Assembly: GCA_947184155.2 (NCBI GenBank)
Contig: CAMXCT020001823.1
Coordinates: 62,001 to 126,000, forward strand
Origin: Cladocopium goreaui
Taxonomy: Eukaryota; Sar; Dinophyceae; Suessiales; Symbiodiniaceae
Direction: 5' to 3'
Length of the DNA stretch: 64,000 nucleotides
The notes below the pieces were generated by a model. It did not search any database. It had not been told where the DNA came from and saw only the letters and a program-made list of their open reading frames with translations. The position numbers were made by a program, and so were the translations under genes. This document shows positions 1 to 8,955 of the stretch, one piece after another (within the stretch, counting starts at the first letter, position 1; each line of letters begins with the position of its first letter).

Positions 1-66
1 ACCTATCTACCTATCTATCTATCTATCTACCTATCTACCTATCTACCTATCTACCTACCTATCTAC
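1..66. repeat. CTAT/CTAC tetranucleotide microsatellite
   Basis: Interspersed CTAT and CTAC units run from the window edge, so the left limit is unknown. Simple repeat with no coding signal. Confidence 0.95.
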
Positions 67-130
67 CATCCATATAGTGAGTGTCATAGCTTTTCCTCCA
101 ACATGCCGTTGATTTCCCTAAAAAGAACCA

Positions 131-265
131 GGCGTCGTGGCGATGCTCCAGAAGTTGGAGGACAAATTCCTGGAGGAACGGCTGCAGTTGGAGAAGGCAC
201 CCCGGGCACCGGTGGCGTGGCGTTTCCCAACGGGTGGAGGGAGATGGCGACAACGGCAGCATTAA
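131..265 (+). CDS. Candidate exon, coiled-coil-like fragment
   Basis: A GC-rich island in AT-rich DNA follows an AG at 129-130. In the frame starting at 134 it reads as a charged helix (MLQKLEDKFLEERLQLEKAP) and meets a stop at 263. The other two plus frames are also open over much of it, so the frame is uncertain. No family recognised. It could be an exon of a host gene that begins upstream of the window. Confidence 0.35.
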   Translation, partial: GVVAMLQKLEDKFLEERLQLEKAPRAPVAWRFPTGGGRWRQRQH

Positions 266-308
266 GGGTAATTAAACCGTAAAAAATATGGGTTTGTCTG
301 AAAATAAT

Positions 309-400
309 TGGTTAATGATCATTATCCCTATTAAACCCAATGGTTAATGATCATTATCCCTATTAAACCCAATGGTTTTGCTGATCATTATCCCTACTAA
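309..400. repeat. 32-bp tandem repeat, about 2.5 units
   Basis: The unit starting TGGTTAATGATCATTATC is repeated at 309 and 341, with a third partial, diverged unit. The rest of 270-677 has no recognisable gene. Confidence 0.8.
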
Positions 401-677
401 ATGGCTATTTGTTTGGGAATATACCCCATTTTCAGACATACCCATATGTGTATTTAAGCAGGATGAATTTGGGATTTCGCCAGCAACCATTTGGGATATA
501 ATATGTGAATATATGTGATATATGGCTGGGCCTTGAAATTCACCCTTTTGCTCATTGAATATGGGCCAAAAAAATTGATAAGGAATGGTTGAGACCAGTA
601 TTTTACTACGCACTGACGCATGTGGATTGGTAAAAAAGCGGATGAAGTTAAGCTACCTGGTTTATTTGTGATGCTTA

Positions 678-767
678 TACCCTCTGGTAAACGTTTACAT
701 AGCTATGGAAAATCACCATTTTTAATGGGTAAATCCACTATAGATGGCAATTTTCAATAGCTTTTTC
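678..767. mobile_element. Family A palindromic element, left half (split by hAT)
   Basis: Starts TACCCTCTGGTAAACG and continues with the normal family A interior up to CAATAGCTTTTT, where the hAT element begins. The matching right half is at 6235-6260. Intact relatives read straight through this point (for example 44007-44118), so the split is an insertion. Confidence 0.9.
760..767. other. Left target-site duplication of the hAT element
   Basis: GCTTTTTC here and GCTTTTTG at 6235-6242 differ only in the last base. In uninterrupted family A copies this motif occurs once. Confidence 0.75.
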
Positions 768-775
768 ATGGTGGT

Positions 776-895
776 TTCGGTTCGGTTCGGTTCGGTTTCG
801 GTTTCTAGTATTTGGTATAGGCCCGGTTCGGTTCCTGTTCGGTTTCGGTTCCTGCGGTTCCTGGTTGATTTCGGTTCGGTTCGGTTCGGTGTTTG
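776..895. repeat. Left subterminal GGTTCG-rich tract of the hAT element
   Basis: Many GGTTCGG, GGTTTCGG and GGTTCC units. Arrays of short subterminal repeats are known transposase-binding sites in hAT elements; that role here is an inference. Confidence 0.75.
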
Positions 896-912
896 GAACA
901 TTCTGCATTGAT

Positions 913-945
913 ATTTGCTTTTTTTCCGGCGTCGGAAAAGCAAAT
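913..945. repeat. Common hairpin 1 of the hAT element
   Basis: TTTGCTTTTTTTCC pairs with GGAAAAGCAAA around a short loop, upstream of the H3-like first exon. Confidence 0.8.
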
Positions 946-1002
946 ACAGATTGCTTCCCGCAAGAGGTTTATAGCTCAGGCCTTTCTAGGTGCTTGAAAG
1001 CC

Positions 1003-1964
1003 ATGTCGAGGATGTGCCAGGCCCACTTGTTGCCTCCATGCTTGCGACATCCCGAAATCCTTCTTGCTGTGGGCATTTCATTGCATGGCCTTCCTGAAAT
1101 GCCACCTCAGCCCGAAGTTCCAGTTGACACTTGTGAGGAAGGGCAGTTAAGGAAGAGGGGCCGCCCCAAGAAGAATGAGCAACGGTTTGTTTCTGGCGAT
1201 GGCCCGAGACAAAGCCAGCGTCGGCAGGTCAGAGCTGCAGAGCATGGTTTGAAAGTTTGAAAGTTGGAATCTAGTTTGGTTTTGGTAACGCATGGAGTTT
1301 CAATCCGTGTCTTATTAGAGCACACTTCCCAAAAAATGTGGGGTTCCTGTCTTCAACGGCTGCCTTCACAGGCTGAATATGAGATAGCGCTACTCCAGAG
1401 CGATTCCTCCATTACGTGTTGTTTGAAATCACCTTTCTCTGCGGAAGTGAAAGAGTTGCTGAAGACGCACAGCAAGGTACAGAGTTCCAAAAGTTGTGGG
1501 GATTTCAGGGAAGTTTTGTTTTTGCTTTTTCAGAAGCGTGAAAAAAACAAATCAGAGGGATTCTTTTATCCCTTCCTTTTGTCACCTTGTTTTCCGACCC
1601 TTCCCCAGCCCGCTCTCTCACCCCCTTTTCCTTCCCCTTCCTCGCCTCTCTGGGGGTGCGTGTGCTGGTGATCCACGTCCCTGCCTGGGGTGGTGTCCCA
1701 CGGCATGGGGTGCGTGCGACCCAGCCACGTCCCCAGCTCCACCCCTTTTCCCTCCCTTCCTCCCCTTCCTCGTCTCTCTGGGGGTGCGTGTGCTGGTGAT
1801 CCACGTCCCTGCCTGGGGTGGTGTCCCACGGCATGGGGTGCGTGCGACCCAGCCACGTCCCCAGAGTCTCTCTCTCTCTCTCTCTCTCATTTGTATGTAT
1901 GTATGTCTGCATGTATATATATATATATATATATTTACATATATATATATTTACATACATATAC

Positions 1965-2054
<90 letters not shown>

Positions 2055-2461
2055 GGGATATGCATATATATATATAAATAATATACTATTTGAATATGTA
2101 TATAGAGGGTATGTATGTGTATATATATATATATACATATAGAGGGTATGTATGTCGGCTGAATCCTTTCTAAAACATCAGAGCGGTGCTCACATGCGGT
2201 CAGGATTTTCCAAGAGCAGACGGCGAAGAGCCGGTGGACTTAAAGATTTCTCGACCAGCTTTGTATCTTCTCCAGCGTGCTGTGGAGAGCTATGGAGTGC
2301 AGCTGATGCACAAGGTGAACCTGTTGGCAAAGCACCGCAAGGCGCAGACGGTGGAGCTCCGCGATTTGCGAGCACTGCTTGCTTTGGAGGCAGCCCACGA
2401 AGGCATGGTTACCCCGGCTTCGTCCAGTTGCTGCGGCTTGAAGAAGGCCCGAAAGTCTTGA
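1003..2461 (+). CDS. Histone H3-fold protein with AT-hook-like tail, inside the hAT element
   Basis: Predicted exons are 1003-1227, 1372-1476 and 2204-2461. Both introns are GT-AG, both junctions are phase 0, and about 195 residues result. Residues 51-57 (KRGRPKK) resemble an AT-hook. From residue 76 the protein follows the H3 fold in order: an A-x-x-E-I helix (76-80) with Q84; K-x-P-F (94-97) then V101 and E103; D-F (111-112); a long loop; D-L (122-123); then A129, L133-Q134, A136, E138, Y140, V142, L144, N149-L150, A152, H154, K156, T159 and D164. From residue 125 to 171 the match to H3 needs no gap, with about 15 identities in 47 positions by eye. There are about four extra residues after helix 1 and seven in loop 1, where CENP-A-type variants are also longer. 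Later starts at 1012 and 1099 are possible. It could also be another histone-fold protein. Its role in the transposon is unknown. Confidence 0.72.
1228..1371 (+). other. Intron 1 of the H3-like gene
   Basis: CAG|GTCAGAG at the 5' end and TGCCTTCACAG|G at the 3' end; 144 nt. It is one of the two introns proposed in the element that lack the common hairpin. Confidence 0.65.
1521..1551. repeat. Common hairpin 2
   Basis: TTTGCTTTTT ... AAAAAAACAAAT within intron 2 of the H3-like gene, with one base altered in the right arm. Confidence 0.7.
1616..1865. repeat. 128-bp tandem duplication in the hAT element
   Basis: A GC-rich unit containing CTCTCTGGGGGTGCG occurs twice with a period of about 128 bp. 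It lies inside intron 2 of the H3-like gene, so the long open frames across it on both strands are probably not genes. Confidence 0.9.
1866..2145. repeat. TC, TA and GATA microsatellite complex
   Basis: A (TC)n run, (TA)n runs and about 14 GATA units, followed by more TA-rich sequence with two copies of ATAGAGGGTATGTATGT. Still inside intron 2 of the H3-like gene. Confidence 0.95.
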
Positions 2462-2638
2462 AGCTGAAGGGCTAGGGTCCATGTGCGGCATTGAGATTAG
2501 CCTTTTTTTGCTTTTGTTTGTACAACAAGTTGCGAAGGATCGGCTTGTTTGTGGGGAGACTCTTGACTTGACAGTCAAGCCATGGAGAGCTCTGAGGAAG
2601 AAAACATGCCTAGACATGTACGGAGGACATGGCAGTTC

Positions 2639-2669
2639 TTGCTTTTTCAAAGGGCCAGAGAAAGCAAAT
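2639..2669. repeat. Common hairpin 3
   Basis: TTGCTTTTTC ... GAGAAAGCAA, between the two genes of the element. Confidence 0.75.
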
Positions 2670-2694
2670 CCAATCGGTTGGTCAAGGATTTGTG

Positions 2695-2728
2695 TTTTGC
2701 GTTTTTGAAGGGTCAGAGAAAGCAAATC
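2695..2728. repeat. Common hairpin 4
   Basis: TTTTGCGTTTTTGA ... AGAAAGCAAAT. Its loop (AGGGTCAGAG) resembles that of hairpin 3, so these two look like a local duplication. Confidence 0.7.
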
Positions 2729-2943
2729 CATCTCTTGTCTGTGCAGATTGATTTTCTGGACATGGCCAGCTCGCGAATGGTCTGTGTGCGTAGTGATTAG
2801 TGCTAGATCACAAATAGAAAGCAGCAGATTGACTTGCATACCATTTGGCCACTTGCAAGTGCCTGTGAGCCCTGCGGTTCAATCATCAAAAGCTGCAGGC
2901 CACCCCACGCAATGTAGTTTGAATCCTTGACCTCGCTGTTGCT

Positions 2944-5900
2944 ATGTCCTTTGCTCACGAGTATTTCCATGCGAAACGAGCAGAGACAGGGCATCTTCGT
3001 TTCTGCAAGATCTGTGCACCAGAAATCCCTCCTTTGAAGGACGTGCTGGCTGCGAAAGATTCAGGGAAGAATTTGACCAAAGAGTTTCTCAAGTTTGGGG
3101 CGGTGCAGAACGATGCCAGCACCAGTGCGATGGTCAACCATCTACGTCTGAAGCACCCAGAGACTCTCCCCAGCGGAACTCCTGTGAAACGGAAAAGCAG
3201 CGCAGATGATGTTCAGACCACGCCCAGAGACAAAACGCTCTGCAGAGATTGGGTAGAGCATATGCTTTTTGCTGCCTTAGAACCTGCCAGACTGGTGGAG
3301 TCCAAACATGCAAAAGCAGTGCTGGTTCCTCACATGGGTCCATTGCCAACCCGCAAAGAAGTCACGCGTGAAGCTGACCTTGCTGTGAAGGATATCGAAC
3401 AAGAGGTGGTCCAGATAGTCAAGGAAAGTTTGGAAGCTGGTGCAAAATTCACGCTGTCTGCGGATACGTGGAAGCCAAAGGCCAAAAAGAGGAAACATTT
3501 TTTGGCTATGTACTTGAACTTCATTTCTCCGACCTGGGAGCCTTGCAGCCTCTGCGCTGGCGTTGTGGAAGCACCTCCTCCTCGCACAGGACTAAGCTCC
3601 AGATGTTTATAATTGTTTCTTTTTTGTGGGAGCAGGGTTGCGTATTTGCTTTTTGGATATCCTCAAAAAAGCAAACCTGTGCTGAAGCGTTTCTGGTGCA
3701 GGACAAGCATATACGCAGCACTTCCAGACACTCTTGAAGGGCATGGTGTTGAGCACTTCAGATCTAATTGGTGCCTTCTCCGACCATGAGTCGGCAATCA
3801 GAGCTGGGCTACGGGGGTTGGAGTGCGCTTTGATAGGATGTGGAGCTCATGCGATACAGCTCGCCATCAAACATGCTGTCCCACCTTTACGTCCTCCCCG
3901 CAAAGCGGCTAAGCGGCAGCAACGTGGAACATCCTCATCTTCGTCTTCGGACACCAGCAGTTCCAGCAGCGGCAGTGCCTTGGTATTCAAGACATGGTTT
4001 TCTTTTGTATTCTAAAATCCAGAGCACTGGTCTTTGCAGCTGGTACCTTGGACCGCTTTTGCTTTTTTGGGCGTTCAAAAAATGCAAATCAGGCTCTTCC
4101 TCATCTAGTGACAGAGAGGGCGGAGCCGGTGCAGCGCCTCAGGCCGCGGCAGAGCGCAAGAGGCCTGGGAGAAAGATCGACCCTGAAGCAGCTGAACTGC
4201 GCGCAAGTCTGGAGCGTCCTTTCAAGAGGCCAGGAAGAAACGATTTGCGTTCAATTTTTCAAACCTGTTGGTATAGCTGTTGGGGCGATGTTTTCTATAT
4301 CGACACCCATTCTCAAAGCAAGCAAGCAGCTGACAGGTACCGGGCTATCGCAAAATTTTTTGCCCACAGAGAAGATCAATACACTTTCTTGGAACAGGAG
4401 GCACAAGCGGCATCCTTGCCTTTCGTTGCATACAAATATGGGACTCCAACTCGATGGTCATCATGCTTGCTTCAGCTCATCTCGGTACTGCAGAACAATC
4501 CAGCACATGCTTTGCTAAGGCCTGTTGGAACTCTGGACACTTTGTTGTGCAAAATCTGTGCTGTTTGTGAATTTGAAGTTTGGGCCTGTGTCATCTGCAT
4601 GTTAACATATTTGCTTTTTTCCCCGGCCCAAAAAAGCAAATCTGCACAGAACAGACTGTTTTTCCGTTTTCTTCCCTGGGCAGGTCGAAGCGGAAAGTCG
4701 ACGGACCTGCAGAATTGGACAGGAAGGAGATCCAGGAAGCAGTCCAGTTATGTGCTGTGCTCGAGCCGCTGCGACTGGCCACCAAACTTGTTGAAGGGGA
4801 AGAAAGAGCTCCTGCATCTCTCTATTTGCCTTTGTTTTTCCAAACGTCTGAAACTTTGAAGAAACGGAAGGGAAGCTTGCCTTTGCCAAAGGAGCTTCGA
4901 GAAAGGCATGGGGCTGCAGTGCAGATTTCCAACTTGCTCCCTCTCCCTGACAAACTTCGTGATTTTTTGAGCAAGGACATCCAAGCCATTCGAGCCAAGC
5001 ACCTGACAGGGACTACAGGGGACGACCTTCTAGCGGCATCCACATTTCTTGACATTCGATTCCAACAACATGACCTGTGGAAGAGTTACTTATCAAAAGA
5101 CACTGTGCAGAAGTCGGTTGCTCACATGGCATTTGAAGCTTCGAGCCAGTACCCGAACTTGATAGCTCGTCTACAGAAGCAAAGTGACGACCCCATGAAC
5201 TGGAGTTTGGCTGCTCTTGGAGAGTCGGCTGCTGGCAAAGCCAAAGCTCGAGGACGTGCAGCTCGCGGACGTGGCCGTGGACGAGGTGCGGGCAGAGCTG
5301 CATCCGCCAAATCACAGCCACGCACGGCTGCTGAGGTTGTTTTGCAAACAGCTGCCGCCCCGACCGGGCAACGTGTCCAAAGACGGCTTCGCGAGCAAAC
5401 CTCAGCTGAAGGTTGGCTTTTCGGTTCTGCGCCAAAGGATGGTGGAGAGACAGAACAAGCTGTCCTTGACGATGTGCAATCAGTGTCTCGGAATGATAAT
5501 TGCTGATTGAATACCATTGTTGACTTTGTCCGTTTTGTTCTGTTTTTTTGCGCGTCGAATAGAAATGACGGACGTGTTTCATATTGGCTCATCTGGGTTT
5601 TGCTTTTTTCAGCCTCTCAAAAAAGCAAATCAGGTGAAGAAAGCCATTGAAGAGGAATTGATCGTTTACGGCCGTCTCCAAATGCCACTGCAATTTGATG
5701 CTGGACCTTTGAAGTTCTGGCGCATGCATTCGTGCAAGCTCCCCTATTTGGCCGCACTGGCTTTTCAAATTCTGGGAATTCCAGCTTCCACTTCGCAAGT
5801 TGAACGTTTGTTTAGTGCAGCGGGCCGGGCCATTGGGCGCCGGCGTCCGCGACTCAGTGCCAAAAGAGGAGCACAGATTATATATGGCCATGCAAATGTC

Positions 5901-5963
5901 ACTAGAGGAATCACGGGCCGTGCGTTTCACGAGCAGCGGCTTTCAAAGAGCGGAGAGAGCTGA
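2944..5963 (+). CDS. hAT-family transposase, intact, five exons
   Basis: Exons 2944-3589, 3702-3971, 4093-4519, 4684-5482 and 5634-5963 total 2472 nt, giving 823 residues and a stop. The introns begin GA, GC, GC and GT and all end AG; each restores frame. Residues C21, C24, H66 and H71 form a BED-type zinc finger. DDE candidates are D174 (in FTLSADTW), D243 (in FSDHESA) and E771 (in STSQVERLFSAAG). The C-terminal segment (WRMHSCKLPYLAALAFQILG followed by the VERLF motif) is the hAT dimerisation domain. A Ser-rich linker spans the exon 2/3 junction and a Gly-Arg-rich tract lies near the end of exon 4. A further in-frame GA-AG intron at 4234-4329 is possible, since its translation is unlike hAT proteins. 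It probably mobilises this element and any relatives sharing its ends. Confidence 0.9.
3590..3701 (+). other. Transposase intron 1, GA-AG
   Basis: CGCACAG|GACTAAG to GGTGCAG|GACAAG, 112 nt. The join gives PPRTGQAYTQHFQ, which fits hAT proteins. GA 5' splice sites are known in dinoflagellates. Confidence 0.75.
3643..3676. repeat. Common hairpin 5
   Basis: ATTTGCTTTTTGG ... AAAAAAGCAAA inside transposase intron 1. Confidence 0.8.
3972..4092 (+). other. Transposase intron 2, GC-AG
   Basis: AGCAGCG|GCAGTG to CAAATCAG|GCTC, 121 nt. It joins two serine-rich stretches in frame. Because the flanks are low-complexity, the exact junction could shift. Confidence 0.65.
4058..4089. repeat. Common hairpin 6
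   Basis: TTTGCTTTTTTG ... AAAAAATGCAAAT inside transposase intron 2, ending three bases before the 3' splice site. Confidence 0.8.
4520..4683 (+). other. Transposase intron 3, GC-AG
   Basis: CTAAG|GCCTGTTG to CTGGGCAG|GTCG, 164 nt. The join gives ALLRSKRKVDG. Confidence 0.65.
4608..4641. repeat. Common hairpin 7
   Basis: ATTTGCTTTTTT ... AAAAAAGCAAAT inside transposase intron 3. Confidence 0.85.
5483..5633 (+). other. Transposase intron 4, GT-AG
   Basis: CAATCA|GTGTCT to CAAATCAG|GTGAAG, 151 nt. An alternative 5' site slightly upstream (GC at 5459) would also keep frame. Confidence 0.55.
5598..5630. repeat. Common hairpin 8
   Basis: TTTTGCTTTTTT ... AAAAAAGCAAAT inside transposase intron 4, ending three bases before the 3' splice site. 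Confidence 0.85.
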
Positions 5964-6027
5964 ACTCGGGAAAACCAAAGCTTCCTGAAATTGTCAGTGC
6001 ATGCAAGTTATTATTGAAGAATCCCAT

Positions 6028-6060
6028 ATTTGCTTTTTGCATTGAACTCAAAAAGCAATT
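6028..6060. repeat. Common hairpin 9
   Basis: ATTTGCTTTTTG ... CAAAAAGCAATT downstream of the transposase stop codon. Confidence 0.75.
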
Positions 6061-6109
6061 ACAATTTTTCCAATCAGTTTATTGGGAAAGGGTCCCGAAG
6101 AGGGTAAGA

Positions 6110-6225
6110 CGGTTCCGGTTCCTCCGGTTCGGTTTTGTATACGGTTCCAGGGGTTCACGGTTCCTACAGTTCGTAAACTATTTGATTTTCTACGGTTCGG
6201 TTCCACGGTTCCGGTTCGGTTCCAG
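6110..6225. repeat. Right subterminal GGTTCC/GGTTCG-rich tract of the hAT element
   Basis: The same motif class as the left tract, and on the same strand, so the two arrays are direct rather than mirror images. Confidence 0.75.
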
Positions 6226-6234
6226 AACCTTCAT

Positions 6235-6242
6235 GCTTTTTG
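6235..6242. other. Right target-site duplication of the hAT element
   Basis: Partner of 760-767. The family A sequence continues from here as TATGTTTACCAGAGGGTA. Confidence 0.75.
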
Positions 6243-6260
6243 TATGTTTACCAGAGGGTA
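6235..6260. mobile_element. Family A element, right half
   Basis: TTTTTGTATGTTTACCAGAGGGTA completes the copy begun at 678. Confidence 0.9.
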
Positions 6261-6404
6261 ATCCAATTCGTAGGGATACCGTTCTTAGGATGTTCTTAGG
6301 CAACCAGTACAACGAGATGGGAAAACCGGTGTTTAAACTTTTATGGCTCCACTGAGCCCAGGATTGTTAGCTCGTCATTTCGCTTGCACTCGCCGGCTTT
6401 TTTC

Positions 6405-6515
6405 TGGGTAAATTATAACGACCTCACTGCGACCTCACTGGGAATCATGGTTAGTAAGGGGAATCATCCCCAAATGGCCTTAATTCAGGTTAGTGAAATA
6501 TTATAATTTACCAAG
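6405..6515. mobile_element. Family B palindromic element, copy 1
   Basis: Starts CTGGGTAAATTATAACG and ends TTATAATTTACCAAG, with the family signature CGACCTCACTGCGACCTCAC inside. A T-rich run flanks both ends. No coding sequence. Confidence 0.9.
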
Positions 6516-7705
6516 TTTTTTGACATCACATGAATAAGGGAATAGGATATGGCCATGGGTCAAGATATGCCGATCCATTTTTTCGCAAATGATCATCCAG
6601 TCCCTCCAGAGTTGAGACATCGACAGCTGCGAAACTATGAAGGTGTAAAAATTGCAGTTTCCTGCAAGATTTCCTTTTCACACATTTCCATTGTGTGGCT
6701 GGCAGTGAGATCGGGGCCAGCGATAGGTTCGTATCAGTAGCCCTCTTGCTTAGCTGATCTCAGCTGAGGTAAATGTAGGTGGGATAGAAGCTGAAGAAAT
6801 GGAGCGTTGAATGGTTGTTGATTTTTTTCTTTGTGTGGGTAATGTTTTAGCCAATTTGATAGAGGAACAAATTGGATGTAGAAGAAACAGCTTAATCATG
6901 GGGACAGTCAGACAAATCGATATTCTAAGGGCATACCGCCATACCCCTTCTCGGACACTTTCTTGACTATATCGATCACTAGACCTTCTTTAGAAGGCAA
7001 CATATATTGATATAGTACTACTTAGTTGGGCAATGTAGTACATATGTACGTATATATATATATATAGATACACATGTTTCTCACATTCTAAACTGCTGCT
7101 GTATTGATGTTTCTCGTCCCATGTTTGAATTGTGCGGTCCAACCACCAACCACGACACAATTGGAAAATGGTGTCGATAATGTAAGAGTACCACAAACTA
7201 TCGATTATTCATTCACACACCCGTATCTATAGACATTTGATTCTTGGTTGTGGGTTGGGTTGTGATTGCTTGCAAAAGGAAAAGCAGCAGTAGAAGCAGT
7301 GCGTGTGGTTCTGGGTCTATTTCTTTTGCTGTGTGTCGTTTTGATTGTGTTTGTGCTGATTTTTACCCAAAGTAGGTCAGTTCTGTTCTAGTTGTGTTTG
7401 TCAAATCATGTCAAATCCAAACAATATCCAATCAGAACTTGCAATAGCAGTAGCATTATCATTATCATTATAGTCGTCGTTACTGTCTCAATCTTTTCAA
7501 AAGTAGTAGTTGTACTAGCAGCAGCATCAGTAGTGGTAGTGGCAGTGGTAGTGGTTGTTGCTGCGATCGTTTGAACATCAAATTTCAGAAATCGCCCTGT
7601 TTTTGCCCAACTGCTTAACTCTGGATAAGATATCCACATATGTAAATATGTATATATAATTATATACATATGTATGTCACCTATGAAAAAGTCATGGTGG
7701 AATGA
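6516..7705. other. Non-coding stretch with one weak coding candidate
   Basis: A short open segment at 6549-6740 reads as protein-like at 6590-6645 (PPELRHRQLRNYEG) but has no clear borders. A TA-rich patch lies at 7020-7075, and a run of short trinucleotide-like repeats at 7440-7570. Nothing else recognisable. Confidence 0.4.
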
Positions 7706-7725
7706 CCATAAGCCCAGTGCCGCAG

Positions 7726-7791
7726 GATGAGACCTCCAAGAAGAATGCCTTTGATCTGCTGGCGGCCACCTTGACGCGCAAGATCGAGCAG
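7726..7791 (+). CDS. Candidate 66-nt exon
   Basis: Bounded by CCGCAG| and CGAGCAG|GTGCCC. It encodes 22 residues, mostly charged and helical (DETSKKNAFDLLAATLTRKI), phase 0 at both ends. Length and borders fit a small internal exon. No family recognised. Confidence 0.5.
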
Positions 7792-7839
7792 GTGCCCAAT
7801 TAACAAACGGTGGGGTTTCGATGATCAGACATGGGCTGT

Positions 7840-7953
7840 TACCCTCTGGTAAACCTACAAAAAACTATGGAACATCGCCATGCTATTCATGGGTAAATCA
7901 ACTATTTCGACTGGGCCATTTTCAATAGCTATGTTTGTTTACCAGAGGATAGT
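7840..7953. mobile_element. Family A element
   Basis: TACCCTCTGGTAAACCTACAA at the left, TTGTTTACCAGAGGATA at the right; the two ends are of different subtypes. Confidence 0.9.
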
Positions 7954-8270
7954 TAGGGTTGATGATTCAATATTTTTTGTGGTTTCAATTCTTGCTTGAT
8001 GTTTAACCATAGAAATGTGATGATAATGCCAACTGACCAGCATATTTGTAGTGGAGTAGTGGGGGTTTAAACCATCAACCAATTTCATGTGATTTTGCCA
8101 GCAAAAATGGATGATTTTTTTGAGTTGTCCCTTTGGTGCTCTGATCTGGCTTGCTTTGGTATCGCAAGCCAGGTTTCTACCCCTCCTTTGTTGTGTTATC
8201 AGACATGCTTGCCCCCTTTTTTCATCAAACATAGCAATATGAAACATCCCCCATCGATGATTCTCCCAGA

Positions 8271-8385
8271 AACCCTCTGGTAATTTAACATAGCCATGGA
8301 AAATCACCATTTTTTATAGGTAAACCATCTATAAATGGGCCATTTTCATCCATTTTCCATGGCTATGTTAAATAACCAGATGGTA
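8271..8385. mobile_element. Family A element, mixed ends
   Basis: Left end CCCTCTGGTAATTTAACATAG, right end AAATAACCAGATGGTA. Confidence 0.85.
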
Positions 8386-8579
8386 GAAACCTCCAGCCAT
8401 AGTTCAGGATTTTCCCAGCCACGACGCCAGAGGGCAATCCGCCATGAATCCCTCAAAAAATTCCCATGCTGACAGCGCCAAGTCATGAGGACTTTTTTGC
8501 AACTCAAGAAGCCCTATGTTTTCATGTTGCATGAGAAGCTTCAGAACCAAAGATGTTGGGTAAATGGAAAAATGATCCG

Positions 8580-8617
8580 GTTAGATGATGTTAGATGATG
8601 TTAGATGATGTTAGATG
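8580..8617. repeat. 10-11 bp tandem repeat (TTAGATGATG)
   Basis: Three to four consecutive units. The surrounding 8386-8955 has no recognisable gene. Confidence 0.85.
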
Positions 8618-8955
8618 TAGAACTGGTGAACTGGTTTCAAATAACGGGCCAAAATCCTGAGACCAAGATGCTGCGAGAGTCATGGAACATGTGACATGGC
8701 GGTTTGAAAGGTAAATCATTTAGAAATGGGCAAGTGTCCATGGCCATATTGAGTTTTTTTATCATTGTGTAATTGAGGTACTTTATGTTACTTTCCACAT
8801 CTTTCATGGCTTATAAATAGCATTTTGAAAGGGAACGTGATGAAAAAAACCCTGTGTTTGGCCAACAAATACGCTCGCGGATTTAAGCAACCGACTTTAG
8901 GGGATTTATAGGGATTTATAGGGATATCACGGATACATAGTGATGTATTACTATG

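Larger units (their letters stand above)
1477..2203 (+). other. Intron 2 of the H3-like gene
   Basis: AAG|GTACAGAG to GCGGTCAG|GAT, 727 nt. It holds a hairpin (1521-1551), the 128-bp duplication and the TA/GATA microsatellite. Removing it joins helix 1 to the D-F motif in frame. Confidence 0.65.
768..6234 (+). mobile_element. hAT-type transposon carrying an H3-like gene and a transposase
   Basis: The boundaries come from the interrupted family A host element. GCTTTTT at 760-766 is repeated at 6235-6241; counting one more base gives an 8-bp duplication with one mismatch, the usual hAT size. The ends form a short imperfect inverted repeat (ATGGTGGTTTCGG at the left against the complement of the right end, ATGAAGGTTCTGG). 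GGTTCG/GGTTCC-rich subterminal tracts lie at 776-895 and 6110-6225, both on the plus strand. The cargo is two plus-strand genes, nine common hairpins, a 128-bp tandem duplication and a TA/GATA microsatellite. The transposase looks uninterrupted, so the copy may be young. Confidence 0.85.

Noticed and set aside
776..895. GGTTCG tract considered as telomere-like repeat
   Set aside because: The unit does not match known telomere repeats, and it sits symmetrically just inside both ends of the hAT element, which explains it better.
865..1000. N-terminal extension of the H3-like exon upstream of 1003
   Set aside because: It would translate the GGTTCG tract and hairpin 1 and lacks an ATG; the ATG at 1003 is the first plausible start.
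1505..2065. 186-codon minus-strand frame and several plus-strand frames
   Set aside because: They run through the 128-bp duplication and TA/GATA repeats inside the proposed intron; the residues are repeat translations.
2240..2839. 199-codon minus-strand open frame
   Set aside because: It is antisense to the H3-like third exon and the following spacer; the plus-strand reading gives an ordered match to a known fold and the minus reading does not.
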